64,000 nt of DNA from Granulosicoccus sp036478565 (GTDB lineage Bacteria; Pseudomonadota; Gammaproteobacteria; Granulosicoccales; Granulosicoccaceae). Below the pieces are notes generated by a model. It saw only the letters and a list, made by a program, of their open reading frames with translations. It was not told the DNA's origin and ran no database searches. Made by a program: the position numbers and the translations under genes. Location: NCBI GenBank assembly GCA_965224525.1, contig OZ245050.1, positions 496,001 through 560,000 on the forward strand, read 5' to 3'. Numbering within the stretch: position 1 is the first letter of the stretch; each line of letters opens with the position of its first letter. Below, piece after piece: positions 44,610-53,488 of the stretch.

Positions 44610-46151
44610 ATGACCCCGTCTGAATTCGAGCGCTACCGCGCGCAGGGCTATACCCGTATTCCGCTCAGTTGCGAACTCATCGCAGATCTTGATAACCCGC
44701 TATCGACTTTCATGAAGGTGGCGGATCAGCCATTTACCTTCTTGTTCGAGTCGGTACAGGGCGGTGAGAAATGGGGTCGATTTTCGATCATTGGCTTAGC
44801 CGCCCGCACGGTTGTTCGGGTTCGCGGCACGGAAATTACCGTTGAGGATCGTGGCGAGCTGATCAGTACAGAAAGCAGCGAAGATCCACTTGCCTGGATA
44901 GACCAGTATCAATCGCAGTTTCGTGTGCCTTCAATTGCCGGATTGCCCCGCATAACCGGTGGCATGGTTGGCTATTTCGGCTACGACACAGTGCGTTATG
45001 TCGAGCCCCGTCTCGGCCAGAATCAGCACCCGGATCCGCTGGATAATCCAGACATCCTGCTGATGGTGGCAGATGAGCTGGTGGTGTTCGACAACCTCAG
45101 TGGCAAGCTGCACATCCTGGTGCTGGTTGATCCCTCTGCAAGCAATGCGCGCCGGCAGGGCCTGGCCCGGGTTGCGCAGTTGCACGACCAGATACGCGCC
45201 ACTTTGCCAGCAAGGGCGTCCACGCACGTTGCGCAGGATGTGCAAGAGGCCGATTTTGACAGCGGTTTTACCGAGAGCAGTTACAAGCAGGCGGTTGAAA
45301 CCATCCGGCAGTACATTACTGATGGTGAGTGCATGCAGGTGGTACTGTCACAACGGCTATCGGTACCCTTTGCCGCGCCACCGCTGGATTTATATCGAGC
45401 GCTGCGTACGCTGAATCCCTCGCCCTATATGTTCTATCTTGATCTGGGTGATCACCATGTGGTTGGTGCGTCACCTGAAATTCTGGTGCGCCTTGAAGAC
45501 GGTGAAGTGACGGTCCGACCACTGGCTGGTACGCGACCACGAGGCAATACCGAGGTTGAAGACAAGGCGCATGAGATAAGTTTGCTGGCCGATCCCAAAG
45601 AGCTTGCGGAACATTTGATGTTGATCGATCTGGGGCGCAATGACATCGGACGCATTGCCGAGACCGGTACAGTGGATGTCACCGACAAGTTCAGCATTGA
45701 GCGCTATTCGCACGTCATGCACATAGTCAGTAATGTTGTTGGTAAGTTGAAAGCGGGCATGAGCCCGGTCGATGTTTTGCGTGCAACGTTTCCGGCCGGG
45801 ACTTTATCCGGCGCGCCAAAGGTGCGTGCGATGGAAATTATTCAGGAGCTTGAACCGGTCAAGCGCGGAATCTATTCAGGGGCTGTTGGGTATCTGTCCT
45901 GGAATGGCAATATGGATACTGCGATTGCCATTCGTACCGCTGTGATCAAAAACGGTACGCTGAATGTTCAGGCAGGCGCAGGCATCGTCTACGACTCCGA
46001 TCCCGATACTGAATGGCTGGAAACCATGAGTAAGGCACGTGCGATCTTCCGTGCAGTGGCAATGGCAGAGGCGGGGCTGGACGCGCGCCCGGCATTATTT
46101 GATGAGTTGGACGCAGCGGTTGACGCCCTGTCATCCGACCGGCAGGTATAA
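44610..46151 (+). CDS. trpE: Anthranilate synthase component I
   Basis: Makes anthranilate from chorismate with ammonia supplied by TrpG. The 513-aa chain shows the chorismate-binding core: SPEILVRLEDGEVTVRPLAG near residue 285, GTRPRGNTEVED, LIDLGRNDIGRIAETGTV near 340, and TLSGAPKVRAMEIIQELEP near 400. A ribosome-binding site AAAGGAA lies about seven bases upstream of the ATG. The trpG start follows two bases after the stop. The Trp-feedback element LLES occurs in related enzymes; here the early sequence is ELIADLDNPLSTFMKV, so its feedback site cannot be judged. Confidence 0.96.
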   Translation: MTPSEFERYRAQGYTRIPLSCELIADLDNPLSTFMKVADQPFTFLFESVQGGEKWGRFSIIGLAARTVVRVRGTEITVEDRGELISTESSEDPLAWIDQYQSQFRVPSIAGLPRITGGMVGYFGYDTVRYVEPRLGQNQHPDPLDNPDILLMVADELVVFDNLSGKLHILVLVDPSASNARRQGLARVAQLHDQIRATLPARASTHVAQDVQEADFDSGFTESSYKQAVETIRQYITDGECMQVVLSQRLSVPFAAPPLDLYRALRTLNPSPYMFYLDLGDHHVVGASPEILVRLEDGEVTVRPLAGTRPRGNTEVEDKAHEISLLADPKELAEHLMLIDLGRNDIGRIAETGTVDVTDKFSIERYSHVMHIVSNVVGKLKAGMSPVDVLRATFPAGTLSGAPKVRAMEIIQELEPVKRGIYSGAVGYLSWNGNMDTAIAIRTAVIKNGTLNVQAGAGIVYDSDPDTEWLETMSKARAIFRAVAMAEAGLDARPALFDELDAAVDALSSDRQV

Positions 46152-46153
46152 CC

Positions 46154-46747
46154 ATGATTGCGGTCATTGACAACTACGACTCGTTTACCTGGAATCTGGT
46201 GCAATATCTGGGTGAGCTGGGAGCAGAAGTCGAGGTGTTTCGGAATGATGCCATCACTCTGGATACGCTTGCGACGCTCAGGCCACAGGCTATTTTATTG
46301 TCGCCCGGACCAGGCAGGCCGGATTCAGCGGGCATATCACTGAGCGCGGTTGCCAGATTTGCTGGCGTGATGCCGTTGTTTGGTGTGTGTCTTGGGCATC
46401 AGATTATCGGTCAGCAGTATGGCGGTGATATCGTGCACGCCCGCGAAATAATGCACGGCAAGTTGTCGCCGATTTTTCACAGTGGCAAAGGTGTTTTTGC
46501 TGGCTTACCTAACCCGTTTACCGCAACCCGCTATCATTCACTAGTGATTGATCCAGCTGCAGTTCCCGAGTCCCTGGATGTGACCGCATGGACGCAGAGT
46601 GATGACGGACAACGGATTGAGGTAATGGGTGTCAGGCATCGGGAGTTGGCTGTTGAAGGTGTGCAATTTCATCCTGAATCAATCAGCAGTGAGCACGGAC
46701 ATGCATTGCTCGACAATTTTCTGATGGTGGCAGGGATGAAACCATGA
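46154..46747 (+). CDS. trpG: Anthranilate synthase component II, glutamine amidotransferase
   Basis: Class I glutamine amidotransferase supplying ammonia to TrpE. The start MIAVIDNYDSFTWNLVQYL is diagnostic; LLSPGPGRPDSAG near residue 52, the nucleophile in FGVCLGHQIIGQQYGG near 80, and the His/Glu in VEGVQFHPESI near 175 complete the triad. The length of 197 aa is typical and unfused. Next trpD after 55 bases. Confidence 0.96.
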   Translation: MIAVIDNYDSFTWNLVQYLGELGAEVEVFRNDAITLDTLATLRPQAILLSPGPGRPDSAGISLSAVARFAGVMPLFGVCLGHQIIGQQYGGDIVHAREIMHGKLSPIFHSGKGVFAGLPNPFTATRYHSLVIDPAAVPESLDVTAWTQSDDGQRIEVMGVRHRELAVEGVQFHPESISSEHGHALLDNFLMVAGMKP

Positions 46748-46802
46748 AGAGGAATTCGTTGCTTCCCGTTGTAGCTGCCGGAACTGATAGAGGACTCACG
46801 GT

Positions 46803-47825
46803 ATGAATATCCAGACAGCGCTCGAACGTTTGCTGGCGCGGCAGAATTTATCGACAGAGGAAATGTCGGATGTCATGCGACTGGTAATGACAGGCGAGGC
46901 CACACCTTCGCAGATCGGCGGGTTTCTGGTCGCATTGCGAATGAAAGGTGAAACCGTGGATGAAGTTGCAGCGGCGGCGTCTGTCATGCGCAGTCTGGCC
47001 GCAGCCGTTTCACTGGGTGATCAATCGGCCATTGATATTGTTGGTACGGGTGGGGACGCCAGCAGTACATTCAACATCTCAACCTGCAGTGCAATGGTTG
47101 CCGCAGCGGCTGGTGTCCGTGTTGCCAAGCATGGTAATCGGTCAGTATCGAGTAAATCGGGTGCCGCCGACCTGCTTGAAGCGGCCGGTGTCAATATTGA
47201 TTTAACGCCGGAGCAGGTTGCACAATGTGTTGATGAAACCGGTCTGGGGTTCATGTTTGCGCCCCGTCACCATAGCGCCATGAAACATGCTATTGGACCA
47301 CGACGGGAAATGGGTGTGCGTACGGTGTTCAATTTGCTTGGCCCGCTGACTAATCCTGCGGGTGCACGTAGCCAGTTATTGGGTGTGTACGGTGCAGAAT
47401 GGGTGCGCCCGATTGCCGATGTGCTAAACAAACTGGGCAGTGATCATGTCCTGGTGGTACACGGGCATGATGGTATGGATGAGATCAGTATCAGCGGGCC
47501 AACGATGGTGGCAGAGCTGAAAGACGGTGCGGTGCAAGAATTCACCATCACACCGGAAGATTTCGGCCTGACTGCATCGAAGCTGGAACAGATTCAGGTA
47601 TCGGGTGCGGCTGAAAGTCTTGCCATGATCAATGATGTGCTGGCAAACAAGGCGGGAGCTGCTCGCGATATTGTTGCCTTGAATGCAGGTGCTGCTATTT
47701 ATGTTGGCAATGGTGCTGAATCTATTGGTACGGGCGTGGAAAAGGCATTGGCAGTTATTGGGAATGGGTCAGCTGCATCGAAGCTTGTCGAGTTGGTGGA
47801 AGTTTCCGGGCGGTTTGCTTCATGA
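46803..47825 (+). CDS. trpD: Anthranilate phosphoribosyltransferase
   Basis: Transfers phosphoribose from PRPP to anthranilate. The PRPP loop GTGGDASSTFNIST is near residue 82, KHGNRSVSSKSGAADLLEA near 108, and FAPRHHSAMKHAIGPRREMG near 155. The length of 340 aa is usual. The stop overlaps the trpC start (ATGA), so both are co-translated. Confidence 0.96.
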   Translation: MNIQTALERLLARQNLSTEEMSDVMRLVMTGEATPSQIGGFLVALRMKGETVDEVAAAASVMRSLAAAVSLGDQSAIDIVGTGGDASSTFNISTCSAMVAAAAGVRVAKHGNRSVSSKSGAADLLEAAGVNIDLTPEQVAQCVDETGLGFMFAPRHHSAMKHAIGPRREMGVRTVFNLLGPLTNPAGARSQLLGVYGAEWVRPIADVLNKLGSDHVLVVHGHDGMDEISISGPTMVAELKDGAVQEFTITPEDFGLTASKLEQIQVSGAAESLAMINDVLANKAGAARDIVALNAGAAIYVGNGAESIGTGVEKALAVIGNGSAASKLVELVEVSGRFAS

Positions 47826-48670
47826 GTGATGATGCGAAAATTCGGGCTGCGGCATCCATGGCGACAATACCAGCCGATGTACCGGATATTCTCAAACGCA
47901 TACTGGCTCGCAAGCTGGAAGAGATAGCTGAGCGGCAGCGTTTGCACGACATTGGTAGATTGCGGGAACAGGCTGCACAGGCTGATACCCCTCGCGGATT
48001 TGTGGCTGCCATTCGCGCTCGATTGCAAGTGGGTGAAGCTGCTGTGATTGCTGAGATAAAACGTGCGTCGCCAAGCAAGGGGGTGCTGCGCGACCCGTTT
48101 GACCCAGCTGCCATTGCAGTCAGTTACGAAGCTGGTGGTGCTGCCTGTTTGTCGGTCTTAACAGATGCTGACTTTTTTCAAGGCAGTGAAGCCGCCTTGC
48201 AGGCGGCACGCGCCAGTTGCAGCTTGCCGGTTATTCGCAAGGATTTTTTGATCGATACCTACCAGATAGTTGAAGCGCGGGCTATCGGCGCTGATTGCGT
48301 GTTGTTAATAGCCTCGGCCCTTGATGATGCCACGTTGCGGCGGTTGTACGATGAAGCAGTGGCACTAGGTATGGATGTATTGATCGAAGTACATGATTTG
48401 GCTGAGTTGCAGCGAGTGCTGCCTTTGTCACCGATGTTGCTGGGTATCAATAACCGTGATCTTCGTACTTTTGAAGTTTCACTGGATACCACTATTGAGT
48501 TGCTTGGTGAGTTACCCACCGATGTCACATTGGTGACAGAAAGCGGTATTTTGACATCGACCGATGTGCAGCACATGCGAGGTAACGGTGTGCATGGATT
48601 TTTGATAGGCGAGGCGTTTATGCGGGCGAACGAGCCGGGTGATGCATTGCGTGAGCTGTTTAGTTCGTGA
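47822..48670 (+). CDS. trpC: Indole-3-glycerol phosphate synthase
   Basis: Closes the indole ring by decarboxylation of CdRP. A TIM-barrel of 282 aa with the usual motifs: VIAEIKRASPSKGVLRD near residue 78, LSVLTDADFFQGSEAALQ near 105, LPVIRKDFLIDTYQIVEA near 135, LGINNRDLRTFEVSLD near 205, and TESGILTSTDVQHM near 235. It is monofunctional, with no TrpF fusion. The first ~45 residues are longer than in minimal enzymes. No terminator seen after it. Confidence 0.95.
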   Translation: MSDDAKIRAAASMATIPADVPDILKRILARKLEEIAERQRLHDIGRLREQAAQADTPRGFVAAIRARLQVGEAAVIAEIKRASPSKGVLRDPFDPAAIAVSYEAGGAACLSVLTDADFFQGSEAALQAARASCSLPVIRKDFLIDTYQIVEARAIGADCVLLIASALDDATLRRLYDEAVALGMDVLIEVHDLAELQRVLPLSPMLLGINNRDLRTFEVSLDTTIELLGELPTDVTLVTESGILTSTDVQHMRGNGVHGFLIGEAFMRANEPGDALRELFSS

Positions 48671-48781
48671 TTCGGGTCCAGGAATAAACGTTTCTGGCAA
48701 CGTAACTGTATCCAACCGCCACCAGTAAAGCCAACGTAGCGGAAAGATCCATTCGCTAACGCTTCACTTCAGCGTTTGAGC

Positions 48782-50356
48782 TTATTCAAAAAATGCTACA
48801 CCTGTCAAAGCTTCGAGCCTGAGTATGTAGCCGTCTATGTCCAACTCGATAGTTGTGCGTTCTTTAGTGGCAGTCATTCTCTTGTAGATAGTAGACTTCA
48901 CTCGTATAAGTTTAGAAACTGCCAGCTCGGGGATTCCAGCCCAGCTGGCATTTGCCGCTGCAATTAGGTCTAAAGAAATCTGGAATTGATCTTGCCAGCC
49001 GCCATCAGCAAAGTGGGTTGCTGGCAATGCGTCAGTGTGTTCCTGGAGGTCGTTGATTTCGGATCCCAGATTGACGATCGCCTCCCATGGATCTGCAGGA
49101 GTGGATCTGGCGCAGTCTGTACCACAATCAATTTCTGCAGGATTCCTCATCCAGCTTATAACTGATTTAAAGGGCACTACTCTGACTGCCGGCTGTAACA
49201 AGGCGTAGGTTATGAAGTCCTCGATAACCTCCTGCCTCTCAGCCACTGATATCTGGCTAGCAAGATCAGCGCTTTTGGAATTGAAATAATCTGTATGGGC
49301 GCCGAGTAGGAAAGGTGCACGATTGCCGTTTTTCAGCCGGAGGTCGAGTGTGTATTTTAATGTGGCGAGTGACTCTGCCTTGTTTAGCCCGGCTTGAGTC
49401 CAAATATTATAATCCAGGCCAGTGACTTTTCCGCTCTGCAGATCGAACCACGGCATGTTGGCCCTGACCCTGTCTCTTATAGAGTATTTTATTCCATATT
49501 CAGCCGTTTTATTGTCGGGCGGTATGATTAATGGCGTTACACCCAGCTCCCAAAGGCCTCTGTGCTGCGTCATCGGTTTTTTATCCGGGAACCCCAAGGC
49601 CACCATTGCTTTATTTCCCGGGCTGCCTGAATCCAGCGTGTAGGGCCAGGGGAAATTGCTGCCATCTACTGAAGACTGCCATCCTTCTTCTACGCTGGTG
49701 TCGTAGGTAAAACCGTTCTGTATGAGTGCCTTGAACATGTCGTCGTTGTATTCAAGGTAAGGCGTTCTGAATCCCGTCAGTTTTGCCAAACTTGCACCCA
49801 TTCCAGTCGTCGAGCTTGCGTTGCCTGGTTCTTCGGCAGCATCAAATGGTTTGCTTAATGCGGTTTGGGTATCACGCATCTGGTTGTTCCACTGAGCCCT
49901 GGAAAAATCAGTGCCGTGTTCATGGTCGGTTGTATGATTACCGGTTTCGTGGCCATCAATCATCGCAGCATGCCATGCTCGTTTGACGAAGACGGGGTCG
50001 TCGCTGTGCCATGACTCCTGATACCCTGAACGATTGAAAAAGGTGACTCTCGCGGGTGTGCCGTCAAATGTCGCAGGATTACCTGACCCGGAGTGGTTTA
50101 CTTTATCGCGAATAAATTCCAGGAACCAACTGGTGCCGCCTGTTCCCCCGGAATCTGGTAGGCCAGACATACCGTTGTCATCGAATCCAATACTGACAAA
50201 CATGGGAACCTGTTCTGGTGTCAGGCCTTGAGGGGGTTGGTCAGAGTACGGTTGATAATCGGAGTAATCATAGGCCTGAGCAGGCATGACCGAGAGAACT
50301 AAAGCACCGTAGAGCAGAGGGCTCAGTCTTATAAAAGAGGGGTGTTTAATTAGCAT
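48782..50356 (-). CDS. Secreted polysaccharide deacetylase-like protein (524 aa)
   Basis: A signal peptide ends near VMPAQAYD. The body resembles a NodB/polysaccharide deacetylase fold: MFVSIGFDDNGMSG holds the paired Asp of motif 1, and DGHETGNHTTDHEHGTDF holds the metal-binding His pair of motif 2, followed by TGFRTPYLEYNDDMFKALIQ as motif 3. The chain is longer than simple deacetylases, with a C-terminal ~120 residues of unknown role. The ATG at 50356 has AGGAAG eight bases upstream; a frame extension to 50410 is rejected. It likely acts in the periplasm or outside on an N-acetylated glycan. Confidence 0.75.
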   Translation of the reverse strand: MLIKHPSFIRLSPLLYGALVLSVMPAQAYDYSDYQPYSDQPPQGLTPEQVPMFVSIGFDDNGMSGLPDSGGTGGTSWFLEFIRDKVNHSGSGNPATFDGTPARVTFFNRSGYQESWHSDDPVFVKRAWHAAMIDGHETGNHTTDHEHGTDFSRAQWNNQMRDTQTALSKPFDAAEEPGNASSTTGMGASLAKLTGFRTPYLEYNDDMFKALIQNGFTYDTSVEEGWQSSVDGSNFPWPYTLDSGSPGNKAMVALGFPDKKPMTQHRGLWELGVTPLIIPPDNKTAEYGIKYSIRDRVRANMPWFDLQSGKVTGLDYNIWTQAGLNKAESLATLKYTLDLRLKNGNRAPFLLGAHTDYFNSKSADLASQISVAERQEVIEDFITYALLQPAVRVVPFKSVISWMRNPAEIDCGTDCARSTPADPWEAIVNLGSEINDLQEHTDALPATHFADGGWQDQFQISLDLIAAANASWAGIPELAVSKLIRVKSTIYKRMTATKERTTIELDIDGYILRLEALTGVAFFE

Positions 50357-50738
50357 CTGTTTTTCTTCCTGAAAAATGTGCAGTGCCTGGTTGAGGTTAT
50401 GAAAGTGCACAAGAGAGTCTGATCGTATGTTTGGTACGAGAAAGTGTATGGCAGTGATGGTATTTGCTTTTCAGGTACCAGGAATTCACTGAGAGAGTTG
50501 AACCTCTTAGGTGTTATCAAAGCAGGTTGCTTCCAACGGATCAAAGGTAATTTGACCGCCAGGACATCTGAAGGCTTGGCATCATTGCTAACGTCGCCTG
50601 CTTACAATGTTGCACAATCGGGTGTCTCTGCAATAGGGTAAAACCCTACTCAATCTCGCTCATTGCCGAATGCCAGACAAAAAAAAGGCCGAACCCTTTC
50701 GGGTCCAGCCTTTTTTTCAGTTACTTCGACGCTTTGCT
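50357..50738. other. 382-base region between the deacetylase-like gene and crp
   Basis: Contains the upstream region of the deacetylase-like gene and, at 50679-50717, the crp terminator. No supported gene; short frames here have no recognisable product. Confidence 0.5.
50679..50717 (-). terminator. Intrinsic terminator of crp (bidirectional form)
   Basis: Reading on the minus strand, GGCTGGACCC and GGGTTCGGCC pair around a GAAA tetraloop, with an A-run before and a T-run of eight after. It lies 22 bases past the crp stop. The A-run makes it able to act on both strands. Confidence 0.88.
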
Positions 50739-51377
50739 TTAGCGAGTGCCGTAGATAACCATGGTTTTACCGCGGGCGTGGATCAGGCCGCGATCTTCCA
50801 GTTCTTTCAACACGCGGCCAACCATCTCGCGAGAGCAGCCGACGATGCGTGCGATTTCCTGACGAGTAATGCGAATCTGCATACCGTCAGGATGTGTGAT
50901 GGCGTCCGGCATCTTGGCCAGGTCCAGCAATGTGGATGCAACGCGACCGGTGACATCGAGGAAAGCGAGATCGCGAACCTTGATGCTGGTCTTGCGTAGT
51001 CGTGCGGCCATTTGTGTAGTCAACGCATACAGCAGATCAGGCTGATCCGCCGACAAGCGGCGGAACTGGTCATAGTTCATTTCAGCCAGTTCACATTTCG
51101 CACGGGCTACGACCCATGCACTTCGTTGACTGTTTTCATCAAATAAACCCATTTCGCCAAAAAAATCGCCGGCGCTAAGATAGGCCAGTACAATTTCGCG
51201 GCCATCATCATCCTCGATAACGACACTGACAGAACCGTCAATGATGTAGTAGAGGGTTTCCGGCACATCGCCGTGATGGATAATTGTGGTCTTCGCCGGG
51301 TACTGTCGACGGTGACTGCTTCGAAGAAACAGATCAAGCCATTCGACGGGTGGCGGTGCAATACGAGGCGCCAGCAT
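50739..51377 (-). CDS. crp: cAMP receptor protein-type regulator (CRP/Vfr, 212 aa)
   Basis: Global transcription regulator very close to enterobacterial CRP. The cAMP pocket is kept: GEMGLFDENSQRSAWVVA holds the Gly-Glu and Arg-Ser pairs, and LRKTSIKVRDLAFLDVTGRV holds the Thr-Ser of the C-helix. The helix-turn-helix ITRQEIARIVGCSREMVGRV keeps the DNA-contacting Arg, Glu and Arg, and the chain ends KTMVIYGTR. The ATG at 51377 has GGAGAG upstream; the frame to 51410 is an unlikely extension. It is divergent from an OsmC-family gene, the same neighbour pair as crp-yhfA in enterobacteria. No obvious CRP site was found in this region by eye. Confidence 0.93.
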   Translation of the reverse strand: MLAPRIAPPPVEWLDLFLRSSHRRQYPAKTTIIHHGDVPETLYYIIDGSVSVVIEDDDGREIVLAYLSAGDFFGEMGLFDENSQRSAWVVARAKCELAEMNYDQFRRLSADQPDLLYALTTQMAARLRKTSIKVRDLAFLDVTGRVASTLLDLAKMPDAITHPDGMQIRITRQEIARIVGCSREMVGRVLKELEDRGLIHARGKTMVIYGTR

Positions 51378-51529
51378 ATTAATTTCTCTCCGTACCAATT
51401 GTTTGCGCAAGAGCCCGGTGGGCCAGGCTGTTTTTTATTACGTCAAACATTGATCGGCTGCCTTTTTGATATCTTCAATGAAATATGTCGAATTCCGCCG
51501 TTAAAGGCGCTACGAGGGGTTAAATAACG

Positions 51530-51970
51530 GTGCAAGCACGAATAAAATGGCTGGACCATATGAGCTTTGTTGGTGAATCCGGCAGTGGTCACTCTATTGT
51601 TCTCGATGGTTCGCCAGAGCATGGCGGCCGTAATCTAGGACTTCGGCCAATGGAAATGCTCTTGATCGGCATGGGCGGCTGCACCGCATTCGATGTTGTG
51701 CTGATGTTGCAAAAGTCTCGCCAGAATGTGGTTGATCTGGAAGTTGAGCTCAAAGCCGAGCGGGCCGAGGGTGTTCCAGCGGTATTTACCTCGATCAGTG
51801 CACATTTCAAGGTCTACGGGCGGGGATTGACGAAAAAACACGTCGAGCGCGCCATTACCTTGTCAGGTGAGAAGTATTGCTCGGCGACCCGGATGTTTGA
51901 GAAAACTGCAGAAATCACCTATACATGGGAAATTATCGAGGTTGATCAGCAGCAGAAAATCGATACCTGA
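51530..51970 (+). CDS. OsmC/Ohr-family protein (YhfA-like, 146 aa)
   Basis: The OsmC fold is indicated by LGLRPMEMLLIGMGGCTAFDVVLML near residue 38-62, with the reactive Cys in GGCTAFDV, and the second Cys in SGEKYCSATRMFEKTAEI near 115. The family reduces organic peroxides; for the YhfA branch the substrate is unknown. It starts at GTG 51530, 152 bases from the divergent crp start. Confidence 0.85.
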   Translation: MQARIKWLDHMSFVGESGSGHSIVLDGSPEHGGRNLGLRPMEMLLIGMGGCTAFDVVLMLQKSRQNVVDLEVELKAERAEGVPAVFTSISAHFKVYGRGLTKKHVERAITLSGEKYCSATRMFEKTAEITYTWEIIEVDQQQKIDT

Positions 51971-52231
51971 CAGCCAGTAACTGTATTGCAACGCCTGCTT
52001 TGCACGGCTTCGATTGCCCTATTCCCCGAGCAGTGCTGCAAATGCCGACTTTCAGCGTATACAAAGGTGCGTGTTGATTTGCAGGGTGATGTGCCAACCT
52101 GAATTTTTGGTTAGATTTGGATATTCAGATCGATATGGCCCACGCATTGCAGTGACCCCAGGGCGCATGCAAGTTTTCTTTCATGTCGCAAGCATAGTTT
52201 TTCTCCTCTTAACACCCCCCTGGGGTGCTTG

Positions 52232-52262
52232 CAGCGCGGTCTTAGGGCCGCGCTGATTTTTC
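52232..52262 (+). terminator. Intrinsic terminator upstream of rplM
   Basis: CAGCGCGG and CCGCGCTG form a perfect eight-pair stem around TCTTAGGG, followed by ATTTTT. It lies 262 bases after the OsmC-family stop and 125 bases before the rplM promoter, so it most likely ends transcription coming from that gene. Confidence 0.75.
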
Positions 52263-52386
52263 TCACAGCTTCCCTGATTGCCCTTGTTTGCTCGTGGCAG
52301 CCATATTTCGTCGGCTCGGTAGGGCTTCGGTTCTGTTGGCGTCTGTGTCTTTCCGCATTGCGGCCGAGAATTTGCGTCCCCGGCGC

Positions 52387-52415
52387 TTGAGCTCCTTCGA
52401 TGTCTCCTCTACAAT
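52387..52415 (+). promoter_or_regulatory. Sigma-70-type promoter of rplM-rpsI
   Basis: TTGAGC at 52387 and TACAAT at 52410 are separated by 17 bases. Transcription would start near 52422, giving a ~36-base leader with GAGG eight bases before the rplM GTG. That leaves little room for a long L13 regulatory leader. Confidence 0.65.
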
Positions 52416-52457
52416 GGCGGGCTACGTTGAATCCAGCCCTACTTCTGAGGCAGCTTT

Positions 52458-52892
52458 GTGAACAATACCACCATCAGTGCCAAACCGGCCGAGGTGAAAC
52501 GCCAGTGGTTTATTATCGATGCAGAGGGAAAAACCCTCGGCAAGGTAGCTACTGAATGTGCCCGTCGCCTGCGTGGCAAGCACAAGCCGATCTACACCCC
52601 GCACGTTGACACGGGCGACTATATCGTCGTTATCAACGCTGCCAAAGTGGTCGTGACCGGTAACAAAGCCAAAAACAAGTTGTACCGTCACCACACGGGC
52701 TACATTGGCAACCTGAAGACCATCAGCTTTGAAAAGCTGCAGGCTACTCATCCCGAGCGCATCATTGAGCTTGCGGTAAAGGGCATGTTGCCAAAAAATC
52801 CGTTAGGTCGCACGATGTACCGCAAGCTCCGCGTGTTTGCTGATGCAAAGCACACACACGACGCACAGCAACCAGCACTTCTCGAGATCTGA
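52458..52892 (+). CDS. rplM: 50S ribosomal protein L13
   Basis: Large-subunit protein; 144 aa as expected. Typical stretches are QWFIIDAEGKTLGKVATECA near residue 15, LRGKHKPIYTPHVDTGDYI near 37, YRHHTGYIGNLKTIS near 75, and MLPKNPLGRTMYRKLRVF near 112. It starts at a GTG with GAGG upstream. The rpsI start follows four bases after the stop, the standard bacterial pair. Confidence 0.97.
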   Translation: MNNTTISAKPAEVKRQWFIIDAEGKTLGKVATECARRLRGKHKPIYTPHVDTGDYIVVINAAKVVVTGNKAKNKLYRHHTGYIGNLKTISFEKLQATHPERIIELAVKGMLPKNPLGRTMYRKLRVFADAKHTHDAQQPALLEI

Positions 52893-52896
52893 TCCG

Positions 52897-53289
52897 ATGG
52901 CAGCACAGAATTACTACGGCACTGGCCGTCGCAAGTCCTCTACCGCCCGTGTTTTTATGCACAGTGGCAGTGGCAATATCGTGGTCAATGACAAGCCGCT
53001 GGACGAATACTTTGGCCGCAAGACGGCACACATGATTGTGCGTCAGCCGCTGGAACGTACCGACACCTTGGGTAATTTCGACTTCAAGATCACCGTCAAG
53101 GGTGGTGGTGGCAGCGGCCAGGCAGGAGCGATTCGGTTGGGAATTTCCCGCGCACTGCTTGCCTATGACGAAACACTGCGTCCGTCACTGCGCGGCGCTG
53201 GGTTCCTGACGCGTGACGCTCGTGAAGTGGAACGGAAGAAAGTTGGTCTGCGTAAAGCGCGCAAGGCGACTCAATACTCCAAACGCTAG
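52897..53289 (+). CDS. rpsI: 30S ribosomal protein S9
   Basis: Small-subunit protein, 130 aa. YYGTGRRKSSTARVFMHSGS is at the start, GGGGSGQAGAIRLGISRAL in the middle, and the chain ends KKVGLRKARKATQYSKR, the tail that reaches the P site. The ATG at 52897 is chosen; an upstream frame to 52837 overlaps rplM. The strong terminator 60 bases past the stop ends the operon. Confidence 0.97.
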   Translation: MAAQNYYGTGRRKSSTARVFMHSGSGNIVVNDKPLDEYFGRKTAHMIVRQPLERTDTLGNFDFKITVKGGGGSGQAGAIRLGISRALLAYDETLRPSLRGAGFLTRDAREVERKKVGLRKARKATQYSKR

Positions 53290-53348
53290 TCAAAAAAATA
53301 TCGCGGTGTTTCACACTGCGATACTTACGGCTTTTGTTCCAAGTCGTT

Positions 53349-53372
53349 AAGGCCCCGATCGGGGCCTTTTTT
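53349..53372 (+). terminator. Intrinsic terminator of rplM-rpsI
   Basis: AAGGCCCC and GGGGCCTT pair around GATC, followed by TTTT. A GC-rich eight-pair stem and T-run 60 bases after the rpsI stop. Confidence 0.93.
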
Positions 53373-53488
53373 GTGGCTGGTCAGTTGTTAGACTGAGCGT
53401 CACCTCACTGTTGACTCCGCTTCACGACTGCCTGGGTGAGAATGGCATCGGATTGCTACGCAAGATTGAAGATTGAGCCCGTGATTGC

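Larger units (their letters stand above)
51971..52457. other. 487-base region upstream of rplM, no gene seen
   Basis: Holds two stacked hairpins (CACCCC...GGGGTG near 52212-52227 and a terminator at 52232-52262) and the rplM promoter at 52387-52415. A short plus frame, 52014-52256, has no recognisable features. Confidence 0.55.
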
